Shown: piece after piece, positions 1 through 8,832 of the stretch | Layout of the letters: the number at the start of each line of letters is the position of its first letter | Numbering within the stretch: the first letter of the stretch is position 1 | NCBI GenBank assembly: GCA_045116675.1 | Contig: JBGUMF010000057.1 | Span: 1 to 46,815 of the forward strand | DNA length: 46,815 nucleotides | Direction: 5' to 3' | Source: F23-D06 sp045116675 | GTDB lineage: Bacteria > Bacteroidota > Bacteroidia > Bacteroidales > WCHB1-69 | The notes under the pieces: model-generated | Told to the model about the DNA's origin: nothing | What the model saw: the letters and a program-made list of their open reading frames with translations, nothing else | Database searches by the model: none | Translations under genes and position numbers: made by a program

Positions 1-296
1 TCGTCGCGCCGTGCATCATAATCCAGCTTTTCGTTGTGGGAGCCGCCGTCTATCTCCACAACCAATCCGAGACTTTTTACATAGAAATCAACAATGTAGA
101 TCCCGATGACTTTCTGTCTGTCAAAATCGAGCCCGTGGAACAGTTTCCGATGCACCTGTAGCCAAAAGACGATTTTGGCCATATTGCCCGCCTTCCGGTT
201 CTTGCGTGCATGGCCTGACAGTTCTGAATTCGTGGGGAGATTATAGACGGGGTGCTCCTTGATTATAATGCCGTTGATGATTGTCGTTTTTTTCAT
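1..296 (-). CDS. DUF559 endonuclease-like protein (partial, C-terminus beyond window)
   Basis: The reading frame starts with ATG at 296 and runs off the left edge after about 98 codons. It begins MKKTTIINGIIIKEHPVYNL. It contains an HxKLFHGLDFDRQ-like stretch followed by IVDFY and VVEIDGGSHNEK, the core of the DUF559 (very-short-patch-repair-like, PD-(D/E)XK-type) fold: the Asp of VDFY and the E-I-D of VEIDG fit the acidic catalytic residues. The family is made of small single-domain proteins of unproven role, often scattered in accessory positions. The gene is divergent from thrS, with hairpins between them. The C-terminal end, including the usual final helix, is not visible, so intactness cannot be judged. 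Confidence 0.75.
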   Translation of the reverse strand, partial: MKKTTIINGIIIKEHPVYNLPTNSELSGHARKNRKAGNMAKIVFWLQVHRKLFHGLDFDRQKVIGIYIVDFYVKSLGLVVEIDGGSHNEKLDYDARRD

Positions 297-330
297 AATA
301 AGGTATTCTGTTGCATTATATTACCACCCT

Positions 331-391
331 GGCCTACGGCCACCCCTTCTAAATAGAAGGGGAATTTTAGGATGCCCGCACGAATGTGCGG
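331..391. repeat. cluster of three small hairpins between DUF559 gene and thrS
   Basis: Three inverted repeats lie close together: GGCC-TAC-GGCC at about 331-341; a perfect 8-bp stem, CCCCTTCT-AAAT-AGAAGGGG, at 343-362; and CCGCAC-GAAT-GTGCGG at 376-391. The rest of 297-600 is AT-rich with no credible reading frame. The hairpins are not followed by a clean T-run on either strand, so they look more like a palindromic intergenic repeat than an intrinsic terminator. Whether the same unit occurs elsewhere in the genome cannot be seen here. Confidence 0.5.
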
Positions 392-599
392 ACAATAGGG
401 AGTTGTTGACTTCCGCTTATTCATAGGGAAAAAAACAACTCATTCACCTATGATAATTGGTATCCTGTGATGCCATAAGGATAACGATAGGTCAACATCC
501 ATATTGTTGCCTTGTTTTTTGTTAAATGTTTTTTGGTTTCAAAAATAATTCCGACAGAAGGCTTTGTCAAGGGTTTGATGAAAATCCACAAAAAATGTG

Positions 600-607
600 T
601 ATCTTTG
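600..607 (+). promoter_or_regulatory. Bacteroidota -7 box (TATCTTTG) of thrS
   Basis: TATCTTTG matches the TAnnTTTG consensus exactly. A TTTG at 574-577 is a possible -33 element, though the spacing of 22 nt is long. The leader to the thrS ATG would be roughly 30 nt. No Shine-Dalgarno sequence is seen, as is usual in this phylum. Confidence 0.7.
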
Positions 608-642
608 CAGGCTTGTTTTAGAACATAATCAATTGTAAAATC

Positions 643-2580
643 ATGATAAAAATCACACTGCCTGACGGCTCAGTAAAAGAATTTGAACAGGGCATAACCC
701 CCTATGAGGTTGCCCAAAGCATTAGTGAAGGCTTGGCCCGTAACGTGTTGGTGGCCAAAGTGAACGACAAGATGGTGGAGCTTGACAAGCCCATCGGCGA
801 GGATGCCTCCCTCACGCTCTACACCTGGAACGACCGCGAAGGTAAGGACACCTTCTGGCACAGCTCCGCGCACCTTATGGCGGCGGCCATCGAGTCGCTG
901 TATCCCGGCGTGAAGTTCGGCATCGGCCCCCATATCGAGACCGGCTTCTACTACGACATCGATTTCATGAACTATTCCATCTCTTCCGATGATTTTCCGA
1001 AAATCGAGGAGAAGATGAAGGAACTGGCCTCCCAGAAGATCCAGTTTGTGCGCCGCGAGGTGCCCAAGGCCGAAGCCCTCGACTATTTTAACAAAAAAGG
1101 TGATGAATATAAGGTGGAACTGATTGACGGTCTGGAGGATGGACAAATCTCCTTCTACGAGAGCGGCCCCTTCACCGACCTCTGCCGTGGTCCGCATTTG
1201 CATGACACGTCTATGATCAAGGCCATCAAACTGCTCAAGACAGCGGGTGCTTACTGGCGCGGCGACGAAAAGCGCAAACAGCTGACCCGTATCTACGCTG
1301 TCACCTTCCCGAAGAAGAAAGAACTCGACGAATATCTGGCCCTCCTCGAAGAGGCTGCCAAGCGCGACCATCGCAAACTCGGCCGTGAGATGGAGTTGTT
1401 CACCTTCTCCCCGCTCGTGGGCCAAGGTCTGCCGTTGTGGCTGCCCAAGGGTGCCGCCCTGCGCGACCGCCTGGAGCAGTTCCTCCGCAAAGTGCAGAAA
1501 AAATATGGTTATCAGCAGGTTATCACCCCGCATATTGGCAATGTGAACCTTTACAAGACCTCTGGTCACTATGCCAAATACGGTGCAGACTCGTTCCGTC
1601 CCATCACCACGCCGCAAGAGGGCGAGGAGTTCTTCCTCAAGCCGATGAACTGCCCGCACCACTGCCAGATTTTCGCCGCACGCCCGCGCTCGTACAAGGA
1701 GCTGCCGCTCCGTCTGGCCGAGTTCGGCACGGTGTATCGCTACGAACAGAGCGGTGAGTTGCACGGCCTGACGAGAGTCCGTGGCTTTACGCAGGATGAT
1801 GCCCACTTGTATTGTACTTCCGACCAGATCAAGGAGGAGTTCTGCAAGGTTATCGACATCATCCTCTACATCTTCAAGACTTTGAAGTTCGAAAATTATA
1901 AGGCTCAGGTATCCCTGCGCGACCCGAACAACAAGGAGAAATACATCGGCACGGACGAGAACTGGGAAAAGGCACAGCGCGCCATCATTGAGGCCGCTGC
2001 TGAAAAGGGCCTCAACACTATCGAGGTTGAGGGCGAGGCTGCCTTCTACGGTCCGAAGCTCGACTTCATGGTGAAGGACGCCATCGGCCGCGAGTGGCAG
2101 TTGGGTACTGTCCAAGTGGACTACAACCTGCCTGAGCGTTTTGAACTGGAATACACGGATGCCGATGGTCAGAAGAAGCGTCCGGTGATGATCCACCGTG
2201 CCCCGTTCGGTTCCATGGAGCGTTTCGTGGCCGTGTTGCTGGAGCATACCGGCGGCAATTTCCCGTTGTGGCTCACCTCCGACCAGGTGGTCATCCTGCC
2301 TATCAGCGAAAAGTACATGGACTACTCCCGTAAGGTGCAGGCCGCGTTGGACGAGCAGGACATTCGCTGCTACATCGACGAGCGCAGCGAGAAGACCGGT
2401 CGTAAGATTCGTGATGCCGAAACCGCAAAGGTTCCGTATATGCTCATCGTGGGTGAGAAGGAAGAGGAAGAAGGTACTGTATCTGTGCGCCGCCATGGCA
2501 ACATCAACGACGGTACCATGCTGCTCGGCGATTTCGTCACGCTCATCAATGAGGCTATCAAGGCGGAATTGGAGAATTAA
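643..2580 (+). CDS. thrS: threonine--tRNA ligase
   Basis: Charges tRNA-Thr with threonine in the cytoplasm. The 645-aa length is typical. The order is an N-terminal TGS domain (about 1-60), an editing domain with HSSAH (H73, H77) and CRGPH (C181, H185), the class II catalytic core, and the anticodon-binding domain (about from 545). The three zinc ligands of the family are visible: C337 in MNCPHH, H388 in DDAHLY and H518 in IHRAPFG. All editing and catalytic residues are present, so it should be fully active. It is monocistronic: its own -7 box lies upstream, and a palindromic repeat and a terminator-like hairpin follow the stop. Confidence 0.98.
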   Translation: MIKITLPDGSVKEFEQGITPYEVAQSISEGLARNVLVAKVNDKMVELDKPIGEDASLTLYTWNDREGKDTFWHSSAHLMAAAIESLYPGVKFGIGPHIETGFYYDIDFMNYSISSDDFPKIEEKMKELASQKIQFVRREVPKAEALDYFNKKGDEYKVELIDGLEDGQISFYESGPFTDLCRGPHLHDTSMIKAIKLLKTAGAYWRGDEKRKQLTRIYAVTFPKKKELDEYLALLEEAAKRDHRKLGREMELFTFSPLVGQGLPLWLPKGAALRDRLEQFLRKVQKKYGYQQVITPHIGNVNLYKTSGHYAKYGADSFRPITTPQEGEEFFLKPMNCPHHCQIFAARPRSYKELPLRLAEFGTVYRYEQSGELHGLTRVRGFTQDDAHLYCTSDQIKEEFCKVIDIILYIFKTLKFENYKAQVSLRDPNNKEKYIGTDENWEKAQRAIIEAAAEKGLNTIEVEGEAAFYGPKLDFMVKDAIGREWQLGTVQVDYNLPERFELEYTDADGQKKRPVMIHRAPFGSMERFVAVLLEHTGGNFPLWLTSDQVVILPISEKYMDYSRKVQAALDEQDIRCYIDERSEKTGRKIRDAETAKVPYMLIVGEKEEEEGTVSVRRHGNINDGTMLLGDFVTLINEAIKAELEN

Positions 2581-2583
2581 TAT

Positions 2584-2640
2584 TGTAGAGACGCAATGCA
2601 TTGAATATGGTTGTAGAGACGCAATGCATTGCGTCTCTAC
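2584..2640. repeat. REP-like palindrome, one full and one truncated copy
   Basis: 2613-2640 is a perfect 28-bp palindrome with arms GTAGAGACGC and GCGTCTCTAC around AATGCATT. The stretch TTGTAGAGACGCAATGCATT at 2584-2603 repeats its left half exactly (again at 2612-2631) and then breaks off. It sits directly after the thrS stop. The symmetry and the broken second copy indicate a small intergenic palindromic repeat family rather than a gene-specific site. It could also form a very stable hairpin at the thrS mRNA 3' end. Confidence 0.85.
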
Positions 2641-2653
2641 ATTTTCCCACACA

Positions 2654-2686
2654 GGGCTGTCGCGATGCGGCGGCCCCGTTTTTTTT
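2654..2686 (+). terminator. probable intrinsic terminator of thrS
   Basis: A six-pair stem, GGGCTG (2654-2659) with CGGCCC (2671-2676, one G-U pair), has an 11-nt loop. It is followed after CG by eight T residues (2679-2686). Together with the palindrome just upstream this would end the thrS transcript. Confidence 0.6.
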
Positions 2687-2725
2687 GTTTCTTTGCATGC
2701 CAATATTTGTTGAAAATATGCGTTG

Positions 2726-5347
2726 ATGAATATTATTTTCCACACGATGCGCAACGTAAGGGGAATCCGAAAAACCAAGCTTCTGGCCATTCTGAAGGGA
2801 ATGGTCGGTTTGGGGCTCTTGTTATGTGTGTTTGTCGGACATGTTTCGGCACAGGAATTGAAGGGTAGGGTGCTCTCAACGGATGAGAACGGCGATACGG
2901 TAGCGGTGTACATGGCGAGGCTGCAATGGCTCAACACGTCGGTGGGAACGTTTACCAATGCACGGGGTTTCTACAAACTGCCTTTTGCACAAACAGATAC
3001 CCTGATTGTCAGTTATGCGTTATATCCCTCTGATACCTTAATTGTTAGGGAGGGGGAGAGGCAAAGGAACATCTTCATCAGCAGATCCCAGTCCCTGCAG
3101 GAGGTGGTGGTCTCTAAAAAGCGAAAGCAGAAATATGTGCGCAAGGGGAACCCGGCTGTGGAATTGGTGGAGAAGGTGATTGAACACAAAAACGACAACC
3201 GTATTGAATCCGCAGGCTCATATAAGTCAAAGGTTTACAAGAAGATGGTGATGTCGTACGGTCGATTTCAAATGGATTTTGAGAAGAATGGTTTTAACCG
3301 GCAACTCTCTTTCCTGGGGAAATATGTGGATACCATCAGGACGGACACCATGCCGGTGCTGACCTTTTCCCTTCGGGAGACGCTATCGGACCATTACTAC
3401 CAGAAGTCCCCACGCAGGAACTTGAATTATTTGTTCGCCCGGCGAATGCAAGGCGTGGATGAAGTACTGGATCAGGAAGGGTTAGGCACCAACTTGGATG
3501 CCATGTTTACGGAGGTGGATATTTTCGATAATGACATTGATCTGATGCTCAATAAGTTTGTGAGCCCTTTGTCATCCACTATCGCCACAACGTATTACCA
3601 TTATTTTATCACGGATACGGTGAACGTGGACAGTCTCTCCTGCATCGAGCTCTCTTTTTCTCCGGTGAATAGCAGGAGTTTCGGCTTCACCGGACGTCTG
3701 TACATCGTGAACGACAGCACATACGCTCTGAAGAGATACACCATTAATGTACCCATTAACATCAATATGAATTTTGTTAGACAATTGATTGTTGAACAGG
3801 ATTTTATGAAAATTGACAGTTGCTTTTGGGCTCCGAAGTCGTCGCAGACATTTGCCTCGTTTTCTTTAATAAAAAGGAAGAAGATGAAGCGGATATATGT
3901 TCGTCAGAACACGCTGTGGTACCAATACGAGATGGGGGCAACCATTCCGGATTCGTTGTCGGCGGCCGGCCAGGAGGCGGAGGCTGCCAGTTTGCGGTAC
4001 AAAAATTGGCAATGGAGGAGGATGCGGCCAGAGCCATTGACCCCCCAAGAGTCCGTTATGGACAGCATCTCGACAGAGTTGCGCCGGCTGCCATGGTTCA
4101 AAGCACTTGAGAAAACGGCGGACATTGTCGCTACGGGTTATATCGCCACCACCAAGGAGCGCAAAAGCAGCCTTTTTGACATCGGCCCGGTGTACAACAT
4201 GATCAGCCACAATCCGATAGAAGGGCTTCGACTCCGACTGGGGGGCATGACTACCGCCAAAATGCATGACCGCTGGTTCTTTACGGAGTATTTCGCTTTT
4301 GGCTGTCAGGATCTGCGCATCAAATACAATTTCACGTTGATTCACAGTTTCGTGAAAAAAGAGCGTCATTACAATGAGTTTCCGCGAAACGCCCTTTACT
4401 TGAGCACCAGTTATGACCTGGAGATGTTGGGACAGAGTTTCACCTATATGGATCGCGACAACCTGCTGATGTCATACACGGTGGACTCGCTTGCTTCGGC
4501 GGCGCAGTATGTCCGTCGGGGCAAGTTGCGTTACGTGCGCGAGTGGCCGTGCCGTGTCAGTGTGGATACGTGGCTGCAATATGAGCACTGCGAGGCCGCC
4601 GGAGCATTGAACTACCTTAGAATCAATGCTGACGGGACAACCACCCGCTTGACTGATTTTCAAAATTGGGAATGGGGTGTGACGCTACGCTGGGCACCGG
4701 GAGAGCGTATTTACAACAACCAGTCTGGGAAAGACAATCTTCTCAAACTATCTAAAAATGCGCCAGTGCTGCAACTTACGCACACTTCCGCTCTTATGGA
4801 TGGCAGCATTTGGTGCAACCGGACGGAATTGTCGGTAGAGAAGCGCTTCTGGCTCTCCGCCTTCGGGCATATTGACGCTGAAATTAAGGGGGGCGTCGTG
4901 TGGAATAGAGTGCCGTTCACGAAACTGTTCACCCCGCAGAGCAACCGGTCGATGTTCTTAGCCCCGAATACTTTCTGCTTGCTGCGGCCGATGGAGTTTG
5001 TCATGGACAAATACGTGGCCCTGTATGCCACCTACCACCTGAAAGGGTGGATATTCAACCGCATACCCTTATGGAACCGGCTGAACCTGCGCGAGGTCCT
5101 TTCCTTCAATGGCGTGTATGGCGGACTTGCCTCCAAGAATGTCCCGAATGCGAGCACGCCCGGCTTGTATGTGCTACCCGACGGCTGTTCGCCGATCGGG
5201 AAGGTGCCGTACATGGAGCTTACCGCCGGCATCGAAAACATACTTCAGGTGCTCCGTATCGATTACGTGCGCCGCCTCTCATACGCGAAGGATTTGAAAG
5301 GGTGGAAGAAAAACGGCATCCGCATTTCGTTGAACATCTCGTTCTAA
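2726..5347 (+). CDS. DUF5686 / carboxypeptidase-like regulatory domain outer-membrane protein
   Basis: Predicted outer-membrane protein of 873 aa. The N-terminus has a basic region and a hydrophobic segment ending VSAQ, a signal peptide. Next comes a CarboxypepD_reg-like beta-sandwich (about 35-115, with ARLQWLNTSVGTFTNARGFY), then the long DUF5686 region. The tail has alternating beta-strand character and ends in Phe (SLNISF), as beta-barrel proteins do. The function of DUF5686 is not established; homologues are common in Bacteroidota envelopes. An ATG at 2747 (MRNVRGIRK) is an equally good start because it gives a more usual basic n-region; a TTG at 2723 is unlikely. It stands alone between thrS and a deacetylase-like gene and could share a weak promoter near 2690. 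Confidence 0.85.
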   Translation: MNIIFHTMRNVRGIRKTKLLAILKGMVGLGLLLCVFVGHVSAQELKGRVLSTDENGDTVAVYMARLQWLNTSVGTFTNARGFYKLPFAQTDTLIVSYALYPSDTLIVREGERQRNIFISRSQSLQEVVVSKKRKQKYVRKGNPAVELVEKVIEHKNDNRIESAGSYKSKVYKKMVMSYGRFQMDFEKNGFNRQLSFLGKYVDTIRTDTMPVLTFSLRETLSDHYYQKSPRRNLNYLFARRMQGVDEVLDQEGLGTNLDAMFTEVDIFDNDIDLMLNKFVSPLSSTIATTYYHYFITDTVNVDSLSCIELSFSPVNSRSFGFTGRLYIVNDSTYALKRYTINVPININMNFVRQLIVEQDFMKIDSCFWAPKSSQTFASFSLIKRKKMKRIYVRQNTLWYQYEMGATIPDSLSAAGQEAEAASLRYKNWQWRRMRPEPLTPQESVMDSISTELRRLPWFKALEKTADIVATGYIATTKERKSSLFDIGPVYNMISHNPIEGLRLRLGGMTTAKMHDRWFFTEYFAFGCQDLRIKYNFTLIHSFVKKERHYNEFPRNALYLSTSYDLEMLGQSFTYMDRDNLLMSYTVDSLASAAQYVRRGKLRYVREWPCRVSVDTWLQYEHCEAAGALNYLRINADGTTTRLTDFQNWEWGVTLRWAPGERIYNNQSGKDNLLKLSKNAPVLQLTHTSALMDGSIWCNRTELSVEKRFWLSAFGHIDAEIKGGVVWNRVPFTKLFTPQSNRSMFLAPNTFCLLRPMEFVMDKYVALYATYHLKGWIFNRIPLWNRLNLREVLSFNGVYGGLASKNVPNASTPGLYVLPDGCSPIGKVPYMELTAGIENILQVLRIDYVRRLSYAKDLKGWKKNGIRISLNISF

Positions 5348-5416
5348 AAGGATGATGGGGAAATGATTTGCTTAAGACAGATTGTTGGAGATTAACATTG
5401 TTTTTTGGATTTTTAG

Positions 5417-5424
5417 TATCTTTG
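5417..5424 (+). promoter_or_regulatory. -7 box (TATCTTTG) of the deacetylase-like/glycosyltransferase pair
   Basis: Exact match to TAnnTTTG, 19 nt before the ATG at 5444. ATTG at 5397-5400 could be the -33 element. The GGGAGG immediately before the ATG has no spacing and so probably does not act as a ribosome-binding site. Confidence 0.65.
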
Positions 5425-5443
5425 CATTTCTAAAATTGGGAGG

Positions 5444-6778
5444 ATGTTGTCCAATAATGCTGTCCGATATACGCTGAACCACCTGCTTGCTGTGGCCTTG
5501 CCCGCAGATGAGGCTCTGCGCTACGCGGTCGGCATCACGCGTGAGGATGTTGTGATCCTTTTTGATGCGGGAAAATCCCTCTCGCTGCCACTTTTCTCCG
5601 AAAAACAGCAAAAGGATTTTCTGGACGGCATCGCCGAATGTCAGTGGGTGGACTCTGCGGATGGGGAGGAGAAGATTCCGTTATTCCCTGCCGGCAATGA
5701 AAGTTATCCGCTGCCGTATGACCTTGTCACTCCGAGCTTTATACTCCTTTCCCGTCAGGAGGAAATCTTCAGTCGGGAACGTGATTCGCACGACCGCTTC
5801 CCGTACAAGGGCAGTCTGGCCGACAAGTATGGTTTCGTCCATCTTCCGCTGGTGGATGAATATGCCATGCTGCTCCGTCAGTGGATTGTGGAAAATCTTC
5901 TGCCCGATTACCCGCTGGTACCCCGTCAGTCGCAGGTGGTCCCCACCCACGATGTGGACCATCTGTTCCGCTTCCACGGCAGTTGGCAGGCCTTCAGGTC
6001 CATTTTCGGTCGCGACCTGCTCATCAACCGCCGATTGTCGGATGTGCGCACATCGTGGCGCGAATACCGGGCCTGCCACCGAGATCCTTCAAAAGACCCG
6101 TACGTGCTGGCCGTTGACGAGCTGATTGAACAATCGAAGGCGCGGAACCTGAAGTCGGTGTTTTTCTTCAAGGCGTTGCATTTCTTGGAGCCGGACTGCA
6201 CCTACAACGTCGGTGACGCGGTGGTGCGCGGGTGCGTGGAGCGCATCCTTCAAGCGGGGATGGAGGTGGGAATACACGGAAGCTATGAGAGTTATGCGGA
6301 TCCGGAACGCTTTTCGGTGGAGAAATCGCGCCTGAATCAGATTATGAGACAGGAGGTGACGGCGGGCCGGCAGCACTACCTGCGCTTCGCCTGTGACACG
6401 CCTGCCGGCCCGCCCCCGACGGAACATGCCGTGCGGACGGGTACGCTCCAGGTGTGGGCACAAAACGGGATAACGGATGACTATACCCTCGTCTTCGCCG
6501 AGCAGGTGGGCTTCCGTTGCGGCACCTGCCATCCGTATCCTTTGTACGATTTGGAGAAAGACGAGCCCACTACTGTGGTGGAACATCCTCTGATTGTGAT
6601 GGATGGCACGCTTTGGGATTATATGAACTTATCTGTAGAACAAAGTAACGAGATGATTGCCCGCCTGCGCCGCCGTTGCGCCGCCGTGGAGGGTGATTTT
6701 GTGATCCTTTGGCATAACCATCTGCTGGGCCGCAATTATAGCGATGCTTATAAGACCATTTACCTACGACAAATATGA
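5444..6778 (+). CDS. polysaccharide deacetylase-like (NodB-fold) protein
   Basis: 444 aa, no signal peptide, likely cytoplasmic. The motif PTHDVDHLFRF (about residue 166-176) is the metal-binding start of a distinct Bacteroidota branch of the carbohydrate esterase 4/NodB fold. Further fold motifs are GIHGSYESY (about 275) and WHNHLLG near the C-terminus. About 160 N-terminal residues form an extra domain usual in this branch. The likely role is trimming of a cell-surface glycan or its precursor; the substrate is unknown. Its stop overlaps the next ATG (ATGA), so it is translationally coupled to the glycosyltransferase, which supports a shared glycan pathway. Confidence 0.75.
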   Translation: MLSNNAVRYTLNHLLAVALPADEALRYAVGITREDVVILFDAGKSLSLPLFSEKQQKDFLDGIAECQWVDSADGEEKIPLFPAGNESYPLPYDLVTPSFILLSRQEEIFSRERDSHDRFPYKGSLADKYGFVHLPLVDEYAMLLRQWIVENLLPDYPLVPRQSQVVPTHDVDHLFRFHGSWQAFRSIFGRDLLINRRLSDVRTSWREYRACHRDPSKDPYVLAVDELIEQSKARNLKSVFFFKALHFLEPDCTYNVGDAVVRGCVERILQAGMEVGIHGSYESYADPERFSVEKSRLNQIMRQEVTAGRQHYLRFACDTPAGPPPTEHAVRTGTLQVWAQNGITDDYTLVFAEQVGFRCGTCHPYPLYDLEKDEPTTVVEHPLIVMDGTLWDYMNLSVEQSNEMIARLRRRCAAVEGDFVILWHNHLLGRNYSDAYKTIYLRQI

Positions 6779-7704
6779 ATATATCTGTATTACACCTTTA
6801 TAAGGATTACCGGAAAGATGCCGGATTCCCACTCCTCTTGGATCGGTTGGGCTCCTATGTGCATAACCTGGTTGCGGAAACGGCAGCGGACATGCCGACA
6901 GGGGAGGATGTCAGTCTGGTCCATGCGCACAGCTGGTATCAGGACGGTCCTGACGCACTGCGCCTGAAGCACGAGCACGGCATCCCGTATGTGCTTGCCC
7001 TCACGTCGGCAGATTTGGACCGCCTTTCGGCCTTCTCATTGAAATCCAAACGCTATGACGTGCTGGAAAATGCCGAGAAGGTGGTGTTCCCCAACCAGCA
7101 TTTCCAGTATGTACTGGCTGACAAGCTGTCCGACAAACTGGCCGATGCGGTGTTCAGCCGCTCCTCGGTGATTTATGATGGCATCAGCCCCTTCTGGTTT
7201 CAGAATCTGCGCCGTTCGAAGCCCGTTTCCCTGATTCATATCCGGCTGCTGACGGCATTGGAGAAGGATGGCGGCTCCGCCTCGGAAATAGTAGAAAAGG
7301 CGGCGAAATTGCTCTGCAAACAGAATTTGTCCGTGGATGTCGCAACTTTTGAGCCGAATGTCCTCGGCGAGGCAGAACGGATGGAAATGTATCGCAGCCA
7401 TGATATGCTGGTGCAGCCCACACCTGTCAATGGGGCCACAACCCTGTATGCGGAGGCGTTGTCGCAGGGCCTGCCGGTGGTGTATGCGCGTCAAGGCTGT
7501 TTCGACGGCATCTTCCCTGATGGAACTGCGGGTTTCTCCGTGGCACCGCACAACGCTCATGATCTGGCGGAGAAGATACTCTTGATCAGTGAACGCTATG
7601 CTACAGTGGAACAGCATATTGCCGACCTTCATCCGCTGCATCCGTTCAATTGGGATGAGATTTACAGACAGTATCTCCGCGTGTATGATGTAAGGAAGTC
7701 TTGA
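6775..7704 (+). CDS. GT4-type glycosyltransferase
   Basis: 309 aa, with a GT-B fold C-terminal half. SLIHIRLLTALEKDGG, then DMLVQPTPVNGATTLYAEAL and SQGLPVVYARQGC, resemble the donor-nucleotide-binding region of glycosyl transferase group 1, where the Glu of YAEAL would be the E-x7-E-type residue. The N-terminal acceptor half is shorter than in most GT4 enzymes (usual total 360-400 aa) but continuous. It starts inside the stop of the deacetylase-like gene. A hairpin followed by T residues lies just past its stop. Donor and acceptor are not predictable from sequence. Confidence 0.75.
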   Translation: MNISVLHLYKDYRKDAGFPLLLDRLGSYVHNLVAETAADMPTGEDVSLVHAHSWYQDGPDALRLKHEHGIPYVLALTSADLDRLSAFSLKSKRYDVLENAEKVVFPNQHFQYVLADKLSDKLADAVFSRSSVIYDGISPFWFQNLRRSKPVSLIHIRLLTALEKDGGSASEIVEKAAKLLCKQNLSVDVATFEPNVLGEAERMEMYRSHDMLVQPTPVNGATTLYAEALSQGLPVVYARQGCFDGIFPDGTAGFSVAPHNAHDLAEKILLISERYATVEQHIADLHPLHPFNWDEIYRQYLRVYDVRKS

Positions 7705-7713
7705 TGAACAGGT

Positions 7714-7741
7714 ACACCTGATGAGGTGTCTGCTCCTTTTT
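7714..7741 (+). terminator. terminator-like hairpin after the glycosyltransferase gene
   Basis: A perfect six-pair stem, ACACCT-GATG-AGGTGT (7714-7729), is followed by CTGCTCC and five T residues. The stem is short and the T-run begins 7 nt late, so efficiency is doubtful. It overlaps the ATG at 7721 of the next frame, which raises the question of which start that gene uses. Confidence 0.35.
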
Positions 7742-8185
7742 GTGAATAATAATACGGAAACTTGGAAAACCCGTACAGAATTGCTCATTGGTCAGGAAGG
7801 GACTGACAAGCTTTCCCGCATGCATGTGTTGCAGGTGGGCTTGGGTGGCGTGGGTGCCTTTTCAGCAGAAATGCTCTGCCGTGCCGGCATTGGGGAAATG
7901 ACCATTGTGGATGCGGACAATGTGTCCGAATCCAATTACAACCGCCAGCTGCCCGCCTTACATTCCACTCTCGGGAAAAGCAAGGCACAGGTGATGGCCG
8001 ACCGCCTGCTGGAGATTAATCCCCAGCTTAAGCTGCATGCCTCCGAGCATCTGCCAGAACATGCGGTGGTTATCGATAAAGATGAGAAAATCAACAAGTT
8101 GTCCACGGTTGGAACCATTTCCTATATGCCGGCGGCCTTTGGCTGTTTCGCCGCAGCCGCCGGCATACGGGATCTGTTAAGCTAA
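7721..8185 (+). pseudogene. tcdA: TcdA/CsdL-like ThiF-family protein with internal deletion
   Basis: Homologue of the E1-like enzyme that dehydrates t6A to cyclic ct6A at tRNA position 37 with ATP. The N-terminal half is clear: VGLGGVGAFSAEMLCRAG nucleotide loop, IVDADNV, NYNRQLPAL, GKSKAQ. The C-terminal end, EKINKLSTVGTISYMPAAFG, is also clear. The product is only 154 aa against about 235-270 in the family, and the central 80-90 residues (the DAID segment, the TT/S-GAGG region and the segment with conserved Cys) are absent. The join falls near residue 113 (about 8057) and keeps the frame. It is therefore probably inactive, or the deletion is an assembly artefact. ATG 7721 lies within a hairpin; GTG at 7742 is an alternative start. 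Confidence 0.7.
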
Positions 8186-8192
8186 TCTGTTT

Positions 8193-8765
8193 TTAGTAAA
8201 TGGTGTGGCCGGTGAGCTTGAGGCAAACCTTGCCTTGATTGTCTTGTGCGTACACCAGACCGATATTTTCGGCAAACCAGTATTCCACTTCTGCGGAAGC
8301 CAGTTCCACGGTGAAATGATGAACCTTGTTGTAGGTGATGCCGAGAAGATCGTAGGTTTCAAGATATTCGTAAGCTTTGCAGTCGAAATTGCCGTTGGCA
8401 TCGCATTTCAGCACGAGCGGATCAGCATGCGGGATGGCCACCTTGATGTAAGCAGTGTTGTCTTCGACGCAGGAATTGGAATAAACATTACAGGGGGTTC
8501 CGCCCAATTTGTAGGAGATGGCTTCAGAAGACACTTTCTTCTCTTCGCATTCGTTCTCATACGCTTCATAGTCGGATACGGTAACAGAAAAGACACGGTC
8601 GTCCGGATTGGTGGCGCGAAGGTCTGTGTAGTCCCATTTGGAATCATTGCCGCCGGGAGCAAACAGGGCTTTGGCCAGAGGGTTGATAGGGGTTACATGG
8701 GGCTCTTTGCAGGCACTGAAGCAGAGTGCGATGGCTACGAGGGCCAATACTAATACTTTTTTCAT
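8193..8765 (-). CDS. predicted lipoprotein, unknown function
   Basis: 190 aa with a signal peptide MKKVLVLALVAIALCFSAC whose last residue is the lipobox Cys (C19), so it is exported and lipidated. The mature part has several further Cys residues (in ENECEEKK, GTPCNVYSNSCVE, LKCDANGNFDCK), suggesting disulfides. The pattern is mainly beta-strand. No family is recognised. It ends 7 nt from the TcdA-like stop on the other strand and has no evident -7 box within 60 nt upstream. Confidence 0.75.
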   Translation of the reverse strand: MKKVLVLALVAIALCFSACKEPHVTPINPLAKALFAPGGNDSKWDYTDLRATNPDDRVFSVTVSDYEAYENECEEKKVSSEAISYKLGGTPCNVYSNSCVEDNTAYIKVAIPHADPLVLKCDANGNFDCKAYEYLETYDLLGITYNKVHHFTVELASAEVEYWFAENIGLVYAQDNQGKVCLKLTGHTIY

Positions 8766-8832
8766 TGTTTAATGTTTTTGATGAATGTGATGAATATTTA
8801 AATGTCGTATGTTATGTCGTTTTTGTTACAAT

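Noticed and set aside
670..2958. A 762-codon open frame on the minus strand over thrS
   Set aside because: It mirrors thrS codon bias, has no recognisable domain and runs antisense to a certain gene; shadow frame.
5438..5443. GGGAGG as Shine-Dalgarno for the deacetylase-like gene
   Set aside because: It touches the ATG with no spacing, and the phylum rarely uses such sites.
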